NCBI GenBank assembly: GCA_905236275.1
Contig: CAJOPI010000382.1
Location: forward strand, 1-9,633
From: an uncultured Lachnospiraceae bacterium
GTDB taxonomy: Bacteria > Bacillota > Clostridia > Lachnospirales > Lachnospiraceae
Length of the DNA stretch: 9,633 bases
Reading direction: 5' to 3'
How positions within the stretch are numbered: position 1 is the stretch's first letter; every line of letters starts with the position of its first letter. A program made the translations under genes and the position numbers. Below, piece after piece: positions 1 to 7,208 of the stretch. The notes under the pieces are model-generated. The model ran no database searches and was not told the DNA's origin. It saw only the letters and a list, made by a program, of their open reading frames with translations.

Positions 1-249
1 CTGCTTAAATCTGGTTCTCACATCAATTACCGGTACTATTTTTCCTCTTAAGTTTATCAGCCCCTTTATGTAATCTTCAACTTCAGGAATTTCAGTAATC
101 GGCTGTATGCCCATTATTTCATTGACGTACTTAAGCTCTATACCATAGCATTCCGTACCGGACTTGAAGGTCATAAACTGGTGCGTTCCGATGGCACTCA
201 AACCTTCTTCAGTTTCCTGCATAACATCTTCCTGCCTGTCATCCGCCAT
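1..249 (-). CDS. cheW: CheW adaptor protein, N-terminal 83 residues (runs off the left edge)
   Basis: CheW is the cytoplasmic SH3-like adaptor that links chemoreceptor tips to CheA in signalling arrays. The reading frame starts at the ATG ending at 249 and stays open to base 1, giving 83 residues; a full CheW is usually 140-170, so roughly half is present. After an acidic leader of about 20 residues the CheW fold is clear: a first strand around FMTFKSGTECYGIELKYVNE (residues 25-44), then a conserved IKGLINLRGKIVPVIDVRTR stretch (residues 62-81). An AAAGGAGAG ribosome site lies about 7 bases before the ATG. The gene follows the cheA stop by only 16 bases, so it is the next gene in the operon. 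The identity is secure; what follows downstream cannot be seen. Confidence 0.93.
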   Translation of the reverse strand, partial: MADDRQEDVMQETEEGLSAIGTHQFMTFKSGTECYGIELKYVNEIMGIQPITEIPEVEDYIKGLINLRGKIVPVIDVRTRFKQ

Positions 250-265
250 GCGCTCTCTCCTTTCC

Positions 266-2404
266 CTATTTTCCTGATAATGTACCGATATCAAGTATCA
301 AAGCTATGCTTCCGTCCCCAAGCTGTGTACATCCCGAAAGTCCGTCAACCTTCTTGATATATTCCGGTATGGGCTTGACGACTATTTCCTGCCCGCCGAG
401 GAGTCTGTCAACGAATATGCATATCTTCTGGGACTCATATTCGGTAAGTATCATTATTCCATCGTCTATATCTTTCCTGGCATCCTTTATATGGTATTTC
501 TCATTAAGTCTTACCACCATGTAGTACTGTCCACGGACGTTCAGATATTCTTCACCGTCCGGTTCCTTTATCAGGCTCGACCCCTTGACGTTTATGAACT
601 CCTTTACCGATCCGGTCTCTATCACGAATTTCTGATTTCCGACTTCCATCAGTATTCCGCTGATTATCGCAAGTGTCAGGGGAATCTTCAAGGTCATTGT
701 GGATCCCCTGCCGTACTCCGAATCGATCTCGAGCATTCCGCCGACCGATTGGATATTCTGCATTACCACATCCATTCCAACGCCCCTGCCTGAAAGTTCC
801 GTAACCTTTTCCTTAGTTGAAAAGCCCGGCGAGGTGATAAACTGGTATATCTCCTTGTTTGTATAATCAGCAATCGTTTTATCCCTTGGAACGATTCCGT
901 TCTTCTTTGCCTTTGCAAAAAGCTTTTCCGGATTCATTCCTCCGCCGTCGTCGCTCACACTTATGAGAACCTTTCCGCCCTCATTCTTTGCCTCAAGTGT
1001 TATAAGTCCCTTTTCGCTTTTTCCTGCCGCTTTTCTTGCTTCCTTTTCCTCGATACCATGGTCGATGGAATTTCTTATCATGTGCATCAGAGGATCTGAA
1101 ATATGCTCGATGATATTTTTATCAACCTCGGTATTTTCTCCTATCATCTTGAATTCGATTTCCTTGCCGACCTTCCTGGAAGTGTCGAAAACTATCCTGT
1201 TCATCTTCTGGAAGGTGTTCGTCAGGGTCATCATTCTCATCGACATGATGACATCCTGCATTTCGGAAATGAATTTAGTAAGCTGAGCCGCAGACTTATT
1301 GAAATTCGTAAGGTTGAGCCCCGGCACATTGAGATCCGGATTCTGAAGCACTACCGACTCCGCAATTACGACTTCGCCTATCAGATCCATGAGCTGGTCA
1401 ATCTTGTTTACATTTACGCTTATGTAGCTGGCCGCAGCAGCCTTTGGTTTCTTATTCTTTGCGAGGGTTGCCTTCTTTCCTGACGATTTATTTTCAATGA
1501 CATAATCACCCGGCTTTACCTCGTCCTTTTTCTCCGCTGCCCTGGTCTCTTTTTCTTCATCCGCGGGCATCTCCGCTTCGCCTAAATCTATCGTATCCGA
1601 ACCCACTATCTCATTCGGCACATCAAAGCCTGCCTCGAACTCTTCCTTGCTGCATTTTGACACTTCCGTGCTTTCCACGTCAAAGCCGCCCAGAGCCGCC
1701 TTGATATCCTCTTCCTCAAGATTACTCTTCAGAAGAAGCTTGAAGCCCTGCTCGATTATCACATCAGCCGAAGCCTCATTCGTGATAATGTCCTCCGGAG
1801 AATAATACATTTCCTCCGTAACTTCCTTGAGCGAATTTGCAAGCGCGTAAGCATGAATATTGCTCATCTGCGTATCATTACGGTAATAAGCTATAACGTA
1901 ATAATACTTAAACTTATCTCCCCCTGCAGCACCTATGTAGAACTGTTTAGGTCCCTCATCCGGCTCTTCCTTCGGAAGCGGTTTATCCTCCTCAAGAATT
2001 TCATTCTTGATCTTTGTAAGGAATTTGTCTATATCCTTTATAAGCGAGGATGAATCCTTTGTAGGTTCTCCGCCTTCTTTTATATTGTCGAACTCTTCCC
2101 TTAGGAAATCCGATACCGCCAGGATTTTTTCAACGAGTTCAAGATGCGGTACGTTATCCGGATGTGACTCTCTTATGTAGAAGAAAACATCTTCCAGTTT
2201 ATGTGCCAGCTTCATGATATTGTCGAACATCATGATACCCGATGACCCCTTTATGGTATGCATCACCCGGAAAAATTCGTTTATGTCATCATCATCGAAC
2301 CCGTCCGCATCCTTCTTTTCAAGGGTAGTCATTTCAAGCTGTTCAAGAAGCTGTCCGTTCTCATACAGATACATATCCAGCATTCCATCCAGTTCTTCTC
2401 CCAT
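266..2404 (-). CDS. cheA: Chemotaxis histidine kinase CheA
   Basis: CheA (712 residues) is the class II histidine kinase that autophosphorylates under receptor/CheW control and passes phosphate to CheY and CheB. Domains in order: P1 Hpt (about 1-135) with phospho-acceptor His49 in HTIKGSSG; a P2-like ferredoxin-type domain (about 153-250) that should bind CheY/CheB; a charged Lys/Glu-rich linker (about 280-325); P3 dimerisation helices (about 327-405) containing IDQLMDLIGEVVIAES; P4 ATPase (about 406-575) with N box HMIRNSIDHGIEE, G1 box DDGGGM (485-490) and G2 box GRGVGMDVV (539-547); P5 CheW-like domain (about 580-712). All catalytic motifs are intact. Start: ATG with AGGAAAGGAGGGAG just upstream. 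It lies 28 bases after cheY and 16 bases before cheW. The P2 resembles the Thermotoga/Bacillus type, as remembered from those families. Confidence 0.97.
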   Translation of the reverse strand: MGEELDGMLDMYLYENGQLLEQLEMTTLEKKDADGFDDDDINEFFRVMHTIKGSSGIMMFDNIMKLAHKLEDVFFYIRESHPDNVPHLELVEKILAVSDFLREEFDNIKEGGEPTKDSSSLIKDIDKFLTKIKNEILEEDKPLPKEEPDEGPKQFYIGAAGGDKFKYYYVIAYYRNDTQMSNIHAYALANSLKEVTEEMYYSPEDIITNEASADVIIEQGFKLLLKSNLEEEDIKAALGGFDVESTEVSKCSKEEFEAGFDVPNEIVGSDTIDLGEAEMPADEEKETRAAEKKDEVKPGDYVIENKSSGKKATLAKNKKPKAAAASYISVNVNKIDQLMDLIGEVVIAESVVLQNPDLNVPGLNLTNFNKSAAQLTKFISEMQDVIMSMRMMTLTNTFQKMNRIVFDTSRKVGKEIEFKMIGENTEVDKNIIEHISDPLMHMIRNSIDHGIEEKEARKAAGKSEKGLITLEAKNEGGKVLISVSDDGGGMNPEKLFAKAKKNGIVPRDKTIADYTNKEIYQFITSPGFSTKEKVTELSGRGVGMDVVMQNIQSVGGMLEIDSEYGRGSTMTLKIPLTLAIISGILMEVGNQKFVIETGSVKEFINVKGSSLIKEPDGEEYLNVRGQYYMVVRLNEKYHIKDARKDIDDGIMILTEYESQKICIFVDRLLGGQEIVVKPIPEYIKKVDGLSGCTQLGDGSIALILDIGTLSGK

Positions 2405-2432
2405 CGTCTCCCTCCTTTCCTCAATCTGAAAA

Positions 2433-2828
2433 TCATTTTATAAGTTTCAGTTTTTTCATTGCCGTCTTCAGTCTGTCTACGTCTACAGGCTTTGCACAAT
2501 AAACCGTTGCCCCAAGTTCAAAAGCCATCTTGACGTTTTTTTCCGCCGAAAGAGCCGTCATCATTATTACCTTGACCTGCTCCTTCTCAGGTATACCCTT
2601 ATCCTTTTCGATCTCGCGTATGGTTTTAAGCACCTGATATCCGTCCATTTCAGGCATCATGACATCAAGACAGACAAGATTGTAAGGCTCATCATCCTCC
2701 ATAGCCATTACATAGGCTTCGACTGCTTCCTGTCCGTCAACAGTACCGTCACATTCACCATACCTGGACATATGATTCATTATGAACTTCCTACTGGCGA
2801 AATCATCCTCTGCTATAAGTATCTTCAT
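2433..2828 (-). CDS. cheY: CheY-like single-domain response regulator
   Basis: A stand-alone receiver domain of 131 residues with no output domain, the usual CheY design. Acidic pocket Glu7-Asp8-Asp9, phospho-acceptor Asp55 in CLDVMMPEMDG, switch Thr91 in MMTALS and Lys113 in CAKPVD are all present, so it should accept phosphate from CheA. It sits between cheB and cheA (27 and 28 bases away) and has a GGGAG ribosome site about 9 bases before its ATG. Two details differ from flagellar-motor CheY as I know it: the DVMMPEMDG acceptor loop in place of D(F/W)NMPxMDG, and a longer alpha3-beta4 loop (about residues 74-85, EKDKGIPEKEQV). These are common in receivers that do not act on the flagellar switch, so output to FliM is likely but not proven by sequence. 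Confidence 0.88.
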   Translation of the reverse strand: MKILIAEDDFASRKFIMNHMSRYGECDGTVDGQEAVEAYVMAMEDDEPYNLVCLDVMMPEMDGYQVLKTIREIEKDKGIPEKEQVKVIMMTALSAEKNVKMAFELGATVYCAKPVDVDRLKTAMKKLKLIK

Positions 2829-2855
2829 CGTCAGCGTCTCCCTTCTTGATTGATG

Positions 2856-3884
2856 CTACATAGTAGATAACACACTGTAAATCTTATTTGAGATCGCACT
2901 CAACGGGAGCTGGTACTCCACCGCGCCGATATCATAAGCGACCTTGGGCATTCCGTAAACCACACATGAAGTCTCATCCTGACCTATTGTGCGCCCTCCT
3001 GCTCTCCTTATTGCCAGAAGTCCGTCCGCACCATCTTTTCCCATTCCTGTAAGGATTGCCGCAACAGCCCTTCTTCCCGCAACCTTAGCAACCGATTCGA
3101 ACATCACATCAACCGATGGACAGTGTCCGCTGACCCTCTCGCCCTTCCTGCATTCGACCTGAAAATGTTCACCGTTTTTTACCAGCCTCAAATGCTTGTC
3201 TCCGGGTGCTATAAGCACAAGTCCGGCTGTTATCGGGTCTCCGGTTTCGGCCTCCTTTACCTTCACCGCACACTGATTGTTCAGTCTTTCGGCAAACATC
3301 TTCGTAAAGCCCGTAGGCATATGCTGGGTAACGATTGTCCCCGGGATGTCAGCCCTAAAGCCCATCAGCACATCGGCAAGTGCCTCTGTCCCGCCTGTTG
3401 ATGCCCCAAGTGCCACTACAAGTTCTTTATTGTTTATGTTTTCCGAAGGTACCGTGTTTTTTTTCACTACGGTCTTTTTCATCCGGCTTACATCTACCGT
3501 CGATGCAATCTTTACCTTGGTACAAAGCTCCCTTTTTAAGTAATTCAGTATTTCTTCCTTCGTCATGTTCACAGGCTTTGAGATAAAGTCAACCGCACCC
3601 ACCCTCAATGCATCAAAAACCTTGTCGCTGAGTGAGCTTACCATGACTACGGGAATCGGATACTGAGGCATAAGCCGCTGCAGGAATTCTATACCGTCCA
3701 TCCTCGGCATCTCAATGTCAAGTGTCATGACATCAGGCCTGTATTTCAATATCATATCCCTTGCTTCAAAGGTATTTGCTGCAACTCCCACGACTTCAAG
3801 ACTTGGATCCGCCCCGAGTCCCGTTACCATGAGATTCGCAAACATCGCCGAATCATCTACTACAAGTACCTTTATTTTTCTCAT
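2856..3884 (-). CDS. cheB: Chemoreceptor glutamate methylesterase / glutamine deamidase CheB
   Basis: CheB (342 residues) removes methyl groups from receptor glutamates, and deamidates glutamines, when phosphorylated by CheA, giving adaptation. The N-terminal receiver (1-118) has Asp10-Asp11, phospho-acceptor Asp56 in LDIEMPRMDG, Ser83-Ser84 in the switch position and Lys103 in ISKP. A linker (about 119-152) leads to the esterase domain (about 153-342), with the catalytic triad readable as Ser162 (GASTGGT), His188 (TQHMP) and Asp284 (GMGKDGA). Length and layout are normal for the family. The ATG start has only a modest G-rich ribosome site (AGAGGGGGCGG, about 8-11 bases away). It lies 42 bases after cheR and 27 bases before cheY. 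Partner of the CheR gene directly upstream; the substrate is probably the receptor at 7209-9236. Confidence 0.97.
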   Translation of the reverse strand: MRKIKVLVVDDSAMFANLMVTGLGADPSLEVVGVAANTFEARDMILKYRPDVMTLDIEMPRMDGIEFLQRLMPQYPIPVVMVSSLSDKVFDALRVGAVDFISKPVNMTKEEILNYLKRELCTKVKIASTVDVSRMKKTVVKKNTVPSENINNKELVVALGASTGGTEALADVLMGFRADIPGTIVTQHMPTGFTKMFAERLNNQCAVKVKEAETGDPITAGLVLIAPGDKHLRLVKNGEHFQVECRKGERVSGHCPSVDVMFESVAKVAGRRAVAAILTGMGKDGADGLLAIRRAGGRTIGQDETSCVVYGMPKVAYDIGAVEYQLPLSAISNKIYSVLSTM

Positions 3885-3926
3885 ATCACCGTCCGCCCCC
3901 TCTAATCTCTTTTTTTAAAAAGCATT

Positions 3927-4736
3927 TTATCCCTGAACTTTCCTGAAAATCGAGGGTCTGACATATTCAAGCTGAGTGGCTTCCTTATCAATGTTTTCCG
4001 TATTTCCTATGATAAGATATCCGCCTGGTTCAAGTATGTCATAAATCTTGTTTACAAGATTTCTCTTAGTCTCATCCGAGAAGTAAATCATTACATTTCT
4101 GAGGAATACACAATGCATCCTGTTCCTGAACGGGAATGGATCCATCAGGTTAAACTTCCTGAACATGACATTCTTTTTAATGTCGTCCTTAACCTCAAAA
4201 TTGTATTCGTCTATCTGCTTAAAATTAGCCCTCTGCCAGGCAGGCGGCAAAACCTGTATTTTTTCCTTCAGGTAGACACCTTTCACTGCAAAACGCAGTA
4301 CCTCGCTCGATAAATCAGTTGCAAGAAGGGTTGCATCCCATTTTCCATACTCAAGCCCCAGAAAATCCTTTACAACCATTGCTATTGTATAGGGCTCTTC
4401 ACCGGATGAGGACGCTCCCGACCATATCCTTATATCGTGTGTATGCCTCTCCTTTTTCGCGATCCATGGCAATATCACATCCCTTAAGAATATAAAATGG
4501 TCAGGTTCCCGCCAGAAATAGGTATGGTTGGTCGTAAGGATATTCAGCATGTTTTGAAGTTCATGCCCGCTCCTGTCCTTTTCAACCGCATTGAGATATT
4601 CTCCGTAATTTGCATAACCGTTTCTTGCGAGATAATTATCAAGCCTTCCCTGAACTATTACTTTTTTGCTTGCGAGATTAATCCCGTACCTGCTCTCCAA
4701 AAATACAACAAGTCTGTTAAATTCAGCATCCGTCAT
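3927..4736 (-). CDS. cheR: Chemoreceptor glutamate methyltransferase CheR
   Basis: CheR (269 residues) transfers methyl from S-adenosylmethionine to receptor glutamates, opposing CheB. The N-terminal helical domain (about 1-75) ends in the conserved TTNHTYFWREPDHF segment (68-81). The Rossmann-type SAM domain shows IRIWSGASSSGEEPYTIAM (102-120, motif I), LATDLSS (138-144), CVFLRNVMIYF (209-219) and the late EPGGYLIIG (236-244). All hallmarks are intact and the length is typical. The ATG at 4736 lies only 6 bases past the stop of the preceding response regulator, and its ribosome site AGGAAG overlaps that gene's last codons (4746-4751), so translational coupling is likely. Another ATG starts 4 bases upstream in a different frame and ends after five codons; the in-frame ATG is preferred from the protein. 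Confidence 0.97.
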   Translation of the reverse strand: MTDAEFNRLVVFLESRYGINLASKKVIVQGRLDNYLARNGYANYGEYLNAVEKDRSGHELQNMLNILTTNHTYFWREPDHFIFLRDVILPWIAKKERHTHDIRIWSGASSSGEEPYTIAMVVKDFLGLEYGKWDATLLATDLSSEVLRFAVKGVYLKEKIQVLPPAWQRANFKQIDEYNFEVKDDIKKNVMFRKFNLMDPFPFRNRMHCVFLRNVMIYFSDETKRNLVNKIYDILEPGGYLIIGNTENIDKEATQLEYVRPSIFRKVQG

Positions 4737-4742
4737 TCATCG

Positions 4743-5714
4743 TCACTTCCTGTTCCATGATTTCATCTGCTTCTCTATCCTGAAAAAGAGATCCAGAAGA
4801 TAAGGGTCAAAGGTTTTTTCTCTTTCTTCCTTCATTATGTCAAAGCTTTTTTCCCTGGAATTTCCCTGCGAGGTGTAATAGTCAAATCTGTCCGTTATGC
4901 AGACAATCCTGGCCGCAAGTGGTATTTCCTCTCCCTTTAACCCATCAGGTGCTCCGCTTCCATCCCATTTCTCCCTGAAGCTTTTCACCACATCCGCAGC
5001 AGCTGCCACGGCTATATTTTTATCGTCTTCCGCAAAAAACACCTTGAAAAGACTGTAATCAATCTCCCTTATGACTCCGGCTATCTCTATTCCGTCCACA
5101 AAGGCACCCGATATTGTATTTTCATATTTTTCGGTAAAATTAAGTGCCTGTGCAAGCAGCCTTGAATTAGACGAGACTATCCTGCTCCTGTTCTTTCCGT
5201 CACCGCTCGTATAGTTTAGTGCCACGATATTATTGAGGATTCGTCTTTTTTCCTCGTCTATTTTTTTACTCTGCTCGCTTATAACCCGGTTGAGCTTCCT
5301 GTTAGTTTCCTGAAGTTCTTTTTTCAGCAGGTGGATATTTAAGTGTGTCGAAACCCTCGCCTTGATCTCCGTTACGTTAAAAGGCTTCTTTATGAAATCA
5401 ACGCCTCCTATCTCGAAGGCCTTCTCCATCTCGTCTTCACTCTCCGCTGCCGATACGAAAATTACCGGAATGTCCCTTGTGTGGGGATTTTCCTTCAGCA
5501 TCTGACAGAACTCATATCCGTTTATGTCAGGCATCATTATGTCCAAAAGCACCATATCCGGAAACTGTTCCGTCAGTATGGAAGTTGCCTCCGATGCACT
5601 GCTTGCCGTAAGTGTTTCATAGCCTAAATCTATGAGTATGTCCTCAAGCATGCCGATATTTATGATCGCATCATCAACTATGAGTATTGTTGATTTTCTT
5701 TCCCCCATCTTCAC
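4743..5714 (-). CDS. Response regulator: receiver plus degenerate, histidine-less HD-GYP-like domain
   Basis: 323 residues. Residues 8-125 are an intact receiver: Asp14-Asp15, phospho-acceptor Asp58 in LLDIMMPDINGYEF, Ser88, and Lys110 in FIKKPF. A charged, probably coiled-coil linker (about 126-160) leads to a C-terminal domain matching the second half of HD-GYP phosphodiesterases: EKWDGSGAPDGLKGEEIPLA (248-267), then ARIVCITDRFD (268-278) and FDPYLLDLF (302-310). The metal-binding chemistry is gone: HHExWDGSGYP reads FREKWDGSGAP, the LHDIGK region reads FVDGIE (205-210), and there is no histidine at all after residue 128. It should therefore not hydrolyse c-di-GMP and may act by binding. 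The GTG at 5714 overlaps the kinase stop by 4 bases (GTGA); an ATG two codons later (5708) is an equally good start. Likely partner of the adjacent kinase. Confidence 0.85.
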   Translation of the reverse strand: MKMGERKSTILIVDDAIINIGMLEDILIDLGYETLTASSASEATSILTEQFPDMVLLDIMMPDINGYEFCQMLKENPHTRDIPVIFVSAAESEDEMEKAFEIGGVDFIKKPFNVTEIKARVSTHLNIHLLKKELQETNRKLNRVISEQSKKIDEEKRRILNNIVALNYTSGDGKNRSRIVSSNSRLLAQALNFTEKYENTISGAFVDGIEIAGVIREIDYSLFKVFFAEDDKNIAVAAAADVVKSFREKWDGSGAPDGLKGEEIPLAARIVCITDRFDYYTSQGNSREKSFDIMKEEREKTFDPYLLDLFFRIEKQMKSWNRK

Positions 5715-7150
5715 TCACCCGCCTTCTTTATTGCATAGACGGCATCACTCAGTCCTTCGAGATATTCGCTGCATTTTTCCTTCTTTTCTTTTCTTATATT
5801 CATTACAAGCCTTAAAGCTATATCCGAAATTTCCTTTGGCGCATTTACGGTAAGCTTCTTTATATTTTCTGCAAAATCCTCTGCCTTCTGCCAGTTTTCA
5901 AGCTCGACGCAGAGAACCGTCTTTTCTATCAGATCCCTCATCATGGCGACATTACGGGCACTTCCGTATTCGGTCATTCCTTCACTTTCTTCCTGCTCCC
6001 TGTCAAAGACAAGGGAATTCTTCAGGTCTGCTATCGTAACTTCTTCCGTATCCGCACCTTCATTTTCAACATTCAGGTTAACTGTAAAAATAAAAGTCGA
6101 GCCTTTTCCCTTCTCACTCTCAATTTCTATATGACCGCCCATAAGCTCTACTATCTGCTTGCAGACATAAAGCCCTAAGCCCGTTCCGCCGTATTTTCTG
6201 GTTATACTTCCGTCTACCTGTGTAAAGCTTTTGAAAAGCTTATCCTTATCCTCCTTCGACATACCTATTCCGGTATCCATTACGAAAAAGGTGAGTTCTA
6301 TGTCCCTTCCACTCTGTTTTGTTTTATACAGTTCCAACGCTACATGTCCCATCGAAGTGAATTTAAGGGCATTGTTTATGAGATTATTTATAACCTGACT
6401 CAGTCTGAACTCATCACCGATAATCTCGTCCGGCACGTTGTCAGCTATATAACTTGTCAGATTCAGTCCTTTCTCATTCGCAACCGAAATCGACATATTT
6501 ATACAGTTTGATATAAGATTATGCAGGGAAAATTTCTCGGAAACGATTTCCATTTTCCCATTTTCTATCTTTGCATAATCAAGGAGATTGTTTATAATTT
6601 TCTCCATGTTTTCACAGCAGTTGAGGACTATATTCATTGTCCTCCGCTTTGAAGCATCATCCTCCTCTGCCTTAAGATTATTGATATGGCCTTTTATTCC
6701 ATTGACCGGAGTTCTGAGCTCATGTGTAAGATTTGCAACGAACTCATCCTGTGCCTTAAGAACCTCCTGCATATCCTCTTCCATTTTTTTCTTCTGTTTA
6801 AGCTGCAGGTCGATGTCACGCATATCTGTCATTATGCATGCACCAAGTGGTTTAGGCGAGATGCCGGTCGAAATGAATACCTTCAACCTTACCGGAAAAC
6901 AGCTGTGATTTTTCCGGTAGGCATCACCTTTTATCTCCGTTTCGGAGTTCTTTTCTATAAATTCAAAAATGTCTTCATTCTCAGGGAAAAAATTAGGCAG
7001 AATATCCTTGATATTTGATTTCAAAGCTTCTATATTGAGTTCATTCTTCCCACTTTGGTTGATAAATCTCACAAGACCCTCTCTGTCAAAAAAACAGATT
7101 ATCTCGGAGGTTTTGTCAAAGACTGATGTGACTGCAGAAAAGCCGCTCAA
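5711..7150 (-). CDS. Soluble PAS-domain histidine kinase with a C-terminal pseudo-Hpt-like domain
   Basis: 479 residues with no membrane segment, so cytoplasmic. An N-terminal PAS-like sensor (about 7-110, FDKTSEIICFFDREG) is followed by a helical linker (112-135), HisKA with phospho-acceptor His143 in NLTHELRTPVNG, and a full HATPase_c: N box QVINNLINNALKFT (252-265), G1 DTGIGM (292-297), F box FKSFTQVDGS (306-314), G2 GGTGLGL (321-327). After residue 360 come an acidic linker and a helical tail (about 398-475) with the spacing of an Hpt domain, but the expected His position reads Glu428 (AENIKK) and no histidine occurs after 340. It has no receiver of its own. The start is TTG, chosen because AAAGGGGGG sits 6 bases upstream; an ATG just before it stops after two codons. 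It overlaps the next gene by 4 bases, implying a cognate pair. Confidence 0.88.
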   Translation of the reverse strand: MSGFSAVTSVFDKTSEIICFFDREGLVRFINQSGKNELNIEALKSNIKDILPNFFPENEDIFEFIEKNSETEIKGDAYRKNHSCFPVRLKVFISTGISPKPLGACIMTDMRDIDLQLKQKKKMEEDMQEVLKAQDEFVANLTHELRTPVNGIKGHINNLKAEEDDASKRRTMNIVLNCCENMEKIINNLLDYAKIENGKMEIVSEKFSLHNLISNCINMSISVANEKGLNLTSYIADNVPDEIIGDEFRLSQVINNLINNALKFTSMGHVALELYKTKQSGRDIELTFFVMDTGIGMSKEDKDKLFKSFTQVDGSITRKYGGTGLGLYVCKQIVELMGGHIEIESEKGKGSTFIFTVNLNVENEGADTEEVTIADLKNSLVFDREQEESEGMTEYGSARNVAMMRDLIEKTVLCVELENWQKAEDFAENIKKLTVNAPKEISDIALRLVMNIRKEKKEKCSEYLEGLSDAVYAIKKAGE

Positions 7151-7156
7151 TCCATT

Positions 7157-7165
7157 CCCCCCTTT
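7157..7165 (-). promoter_or_regulatory. Ribosome binding site fixing the TTG start of the PAS kinase
   Basis: On the minus strand the sequence AAAGGGGGG is followed by AATGGA and then TTG AGC. The spacing of 6 bases supports TTG (7148-7150) as the start. The ATG inside the spacer (7153-7155) opens the two-codon frame ATG GAT TGA, whose stop overlaps the TTG as TTGA. Confidence 0.6.
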
Positions 7166-7173
7166 CCCCTCTC

Positions 7174-7201
7174 AGGCGCACAGGGTTACCCCCATGCGCC
7201 T
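7174..7201 (-). promoter_or_regulatory. Intercistronic hairpin with a GUAA (GNRA) tetraloop
   Basis: Between the receptor stop and the kinase start, the minus-strand RNA reads AGGCGCAUGGGG, then GUAA, then CCCUGUGCGCCU. The arms (7190-7201 and 7174-7185) pair over 12 positions, ten Watson-Crick and two G-U, closed by a tetraloop of the stable GNRA class. No U-run follows; the next bases are GA-rich and lead into the kinase ribosome site. It is therefore more likely an mRNA-stabilising, processing or translation-tuning element than a terminator. Structure is read from sequence; function is inference. Confidence 0.7.
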
Positions 7202-7208
7202 ATTTTCA

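Noticed and set aside
3885..3926. T/A-rich dyad CTTTTTAAAAAAAG between cheR and cheB as a terminator
   Set aside because: It has no GC stem, and the genes on both sides belong to the same functional operon; it is simply an A/T run.
7174..7201. Hairpin after the receptor gene as an intrinsic terminator
   Set aside because: No U-run follows the stem on the minus strand and the next gene starts within 24 bases; a structural role is more likely.
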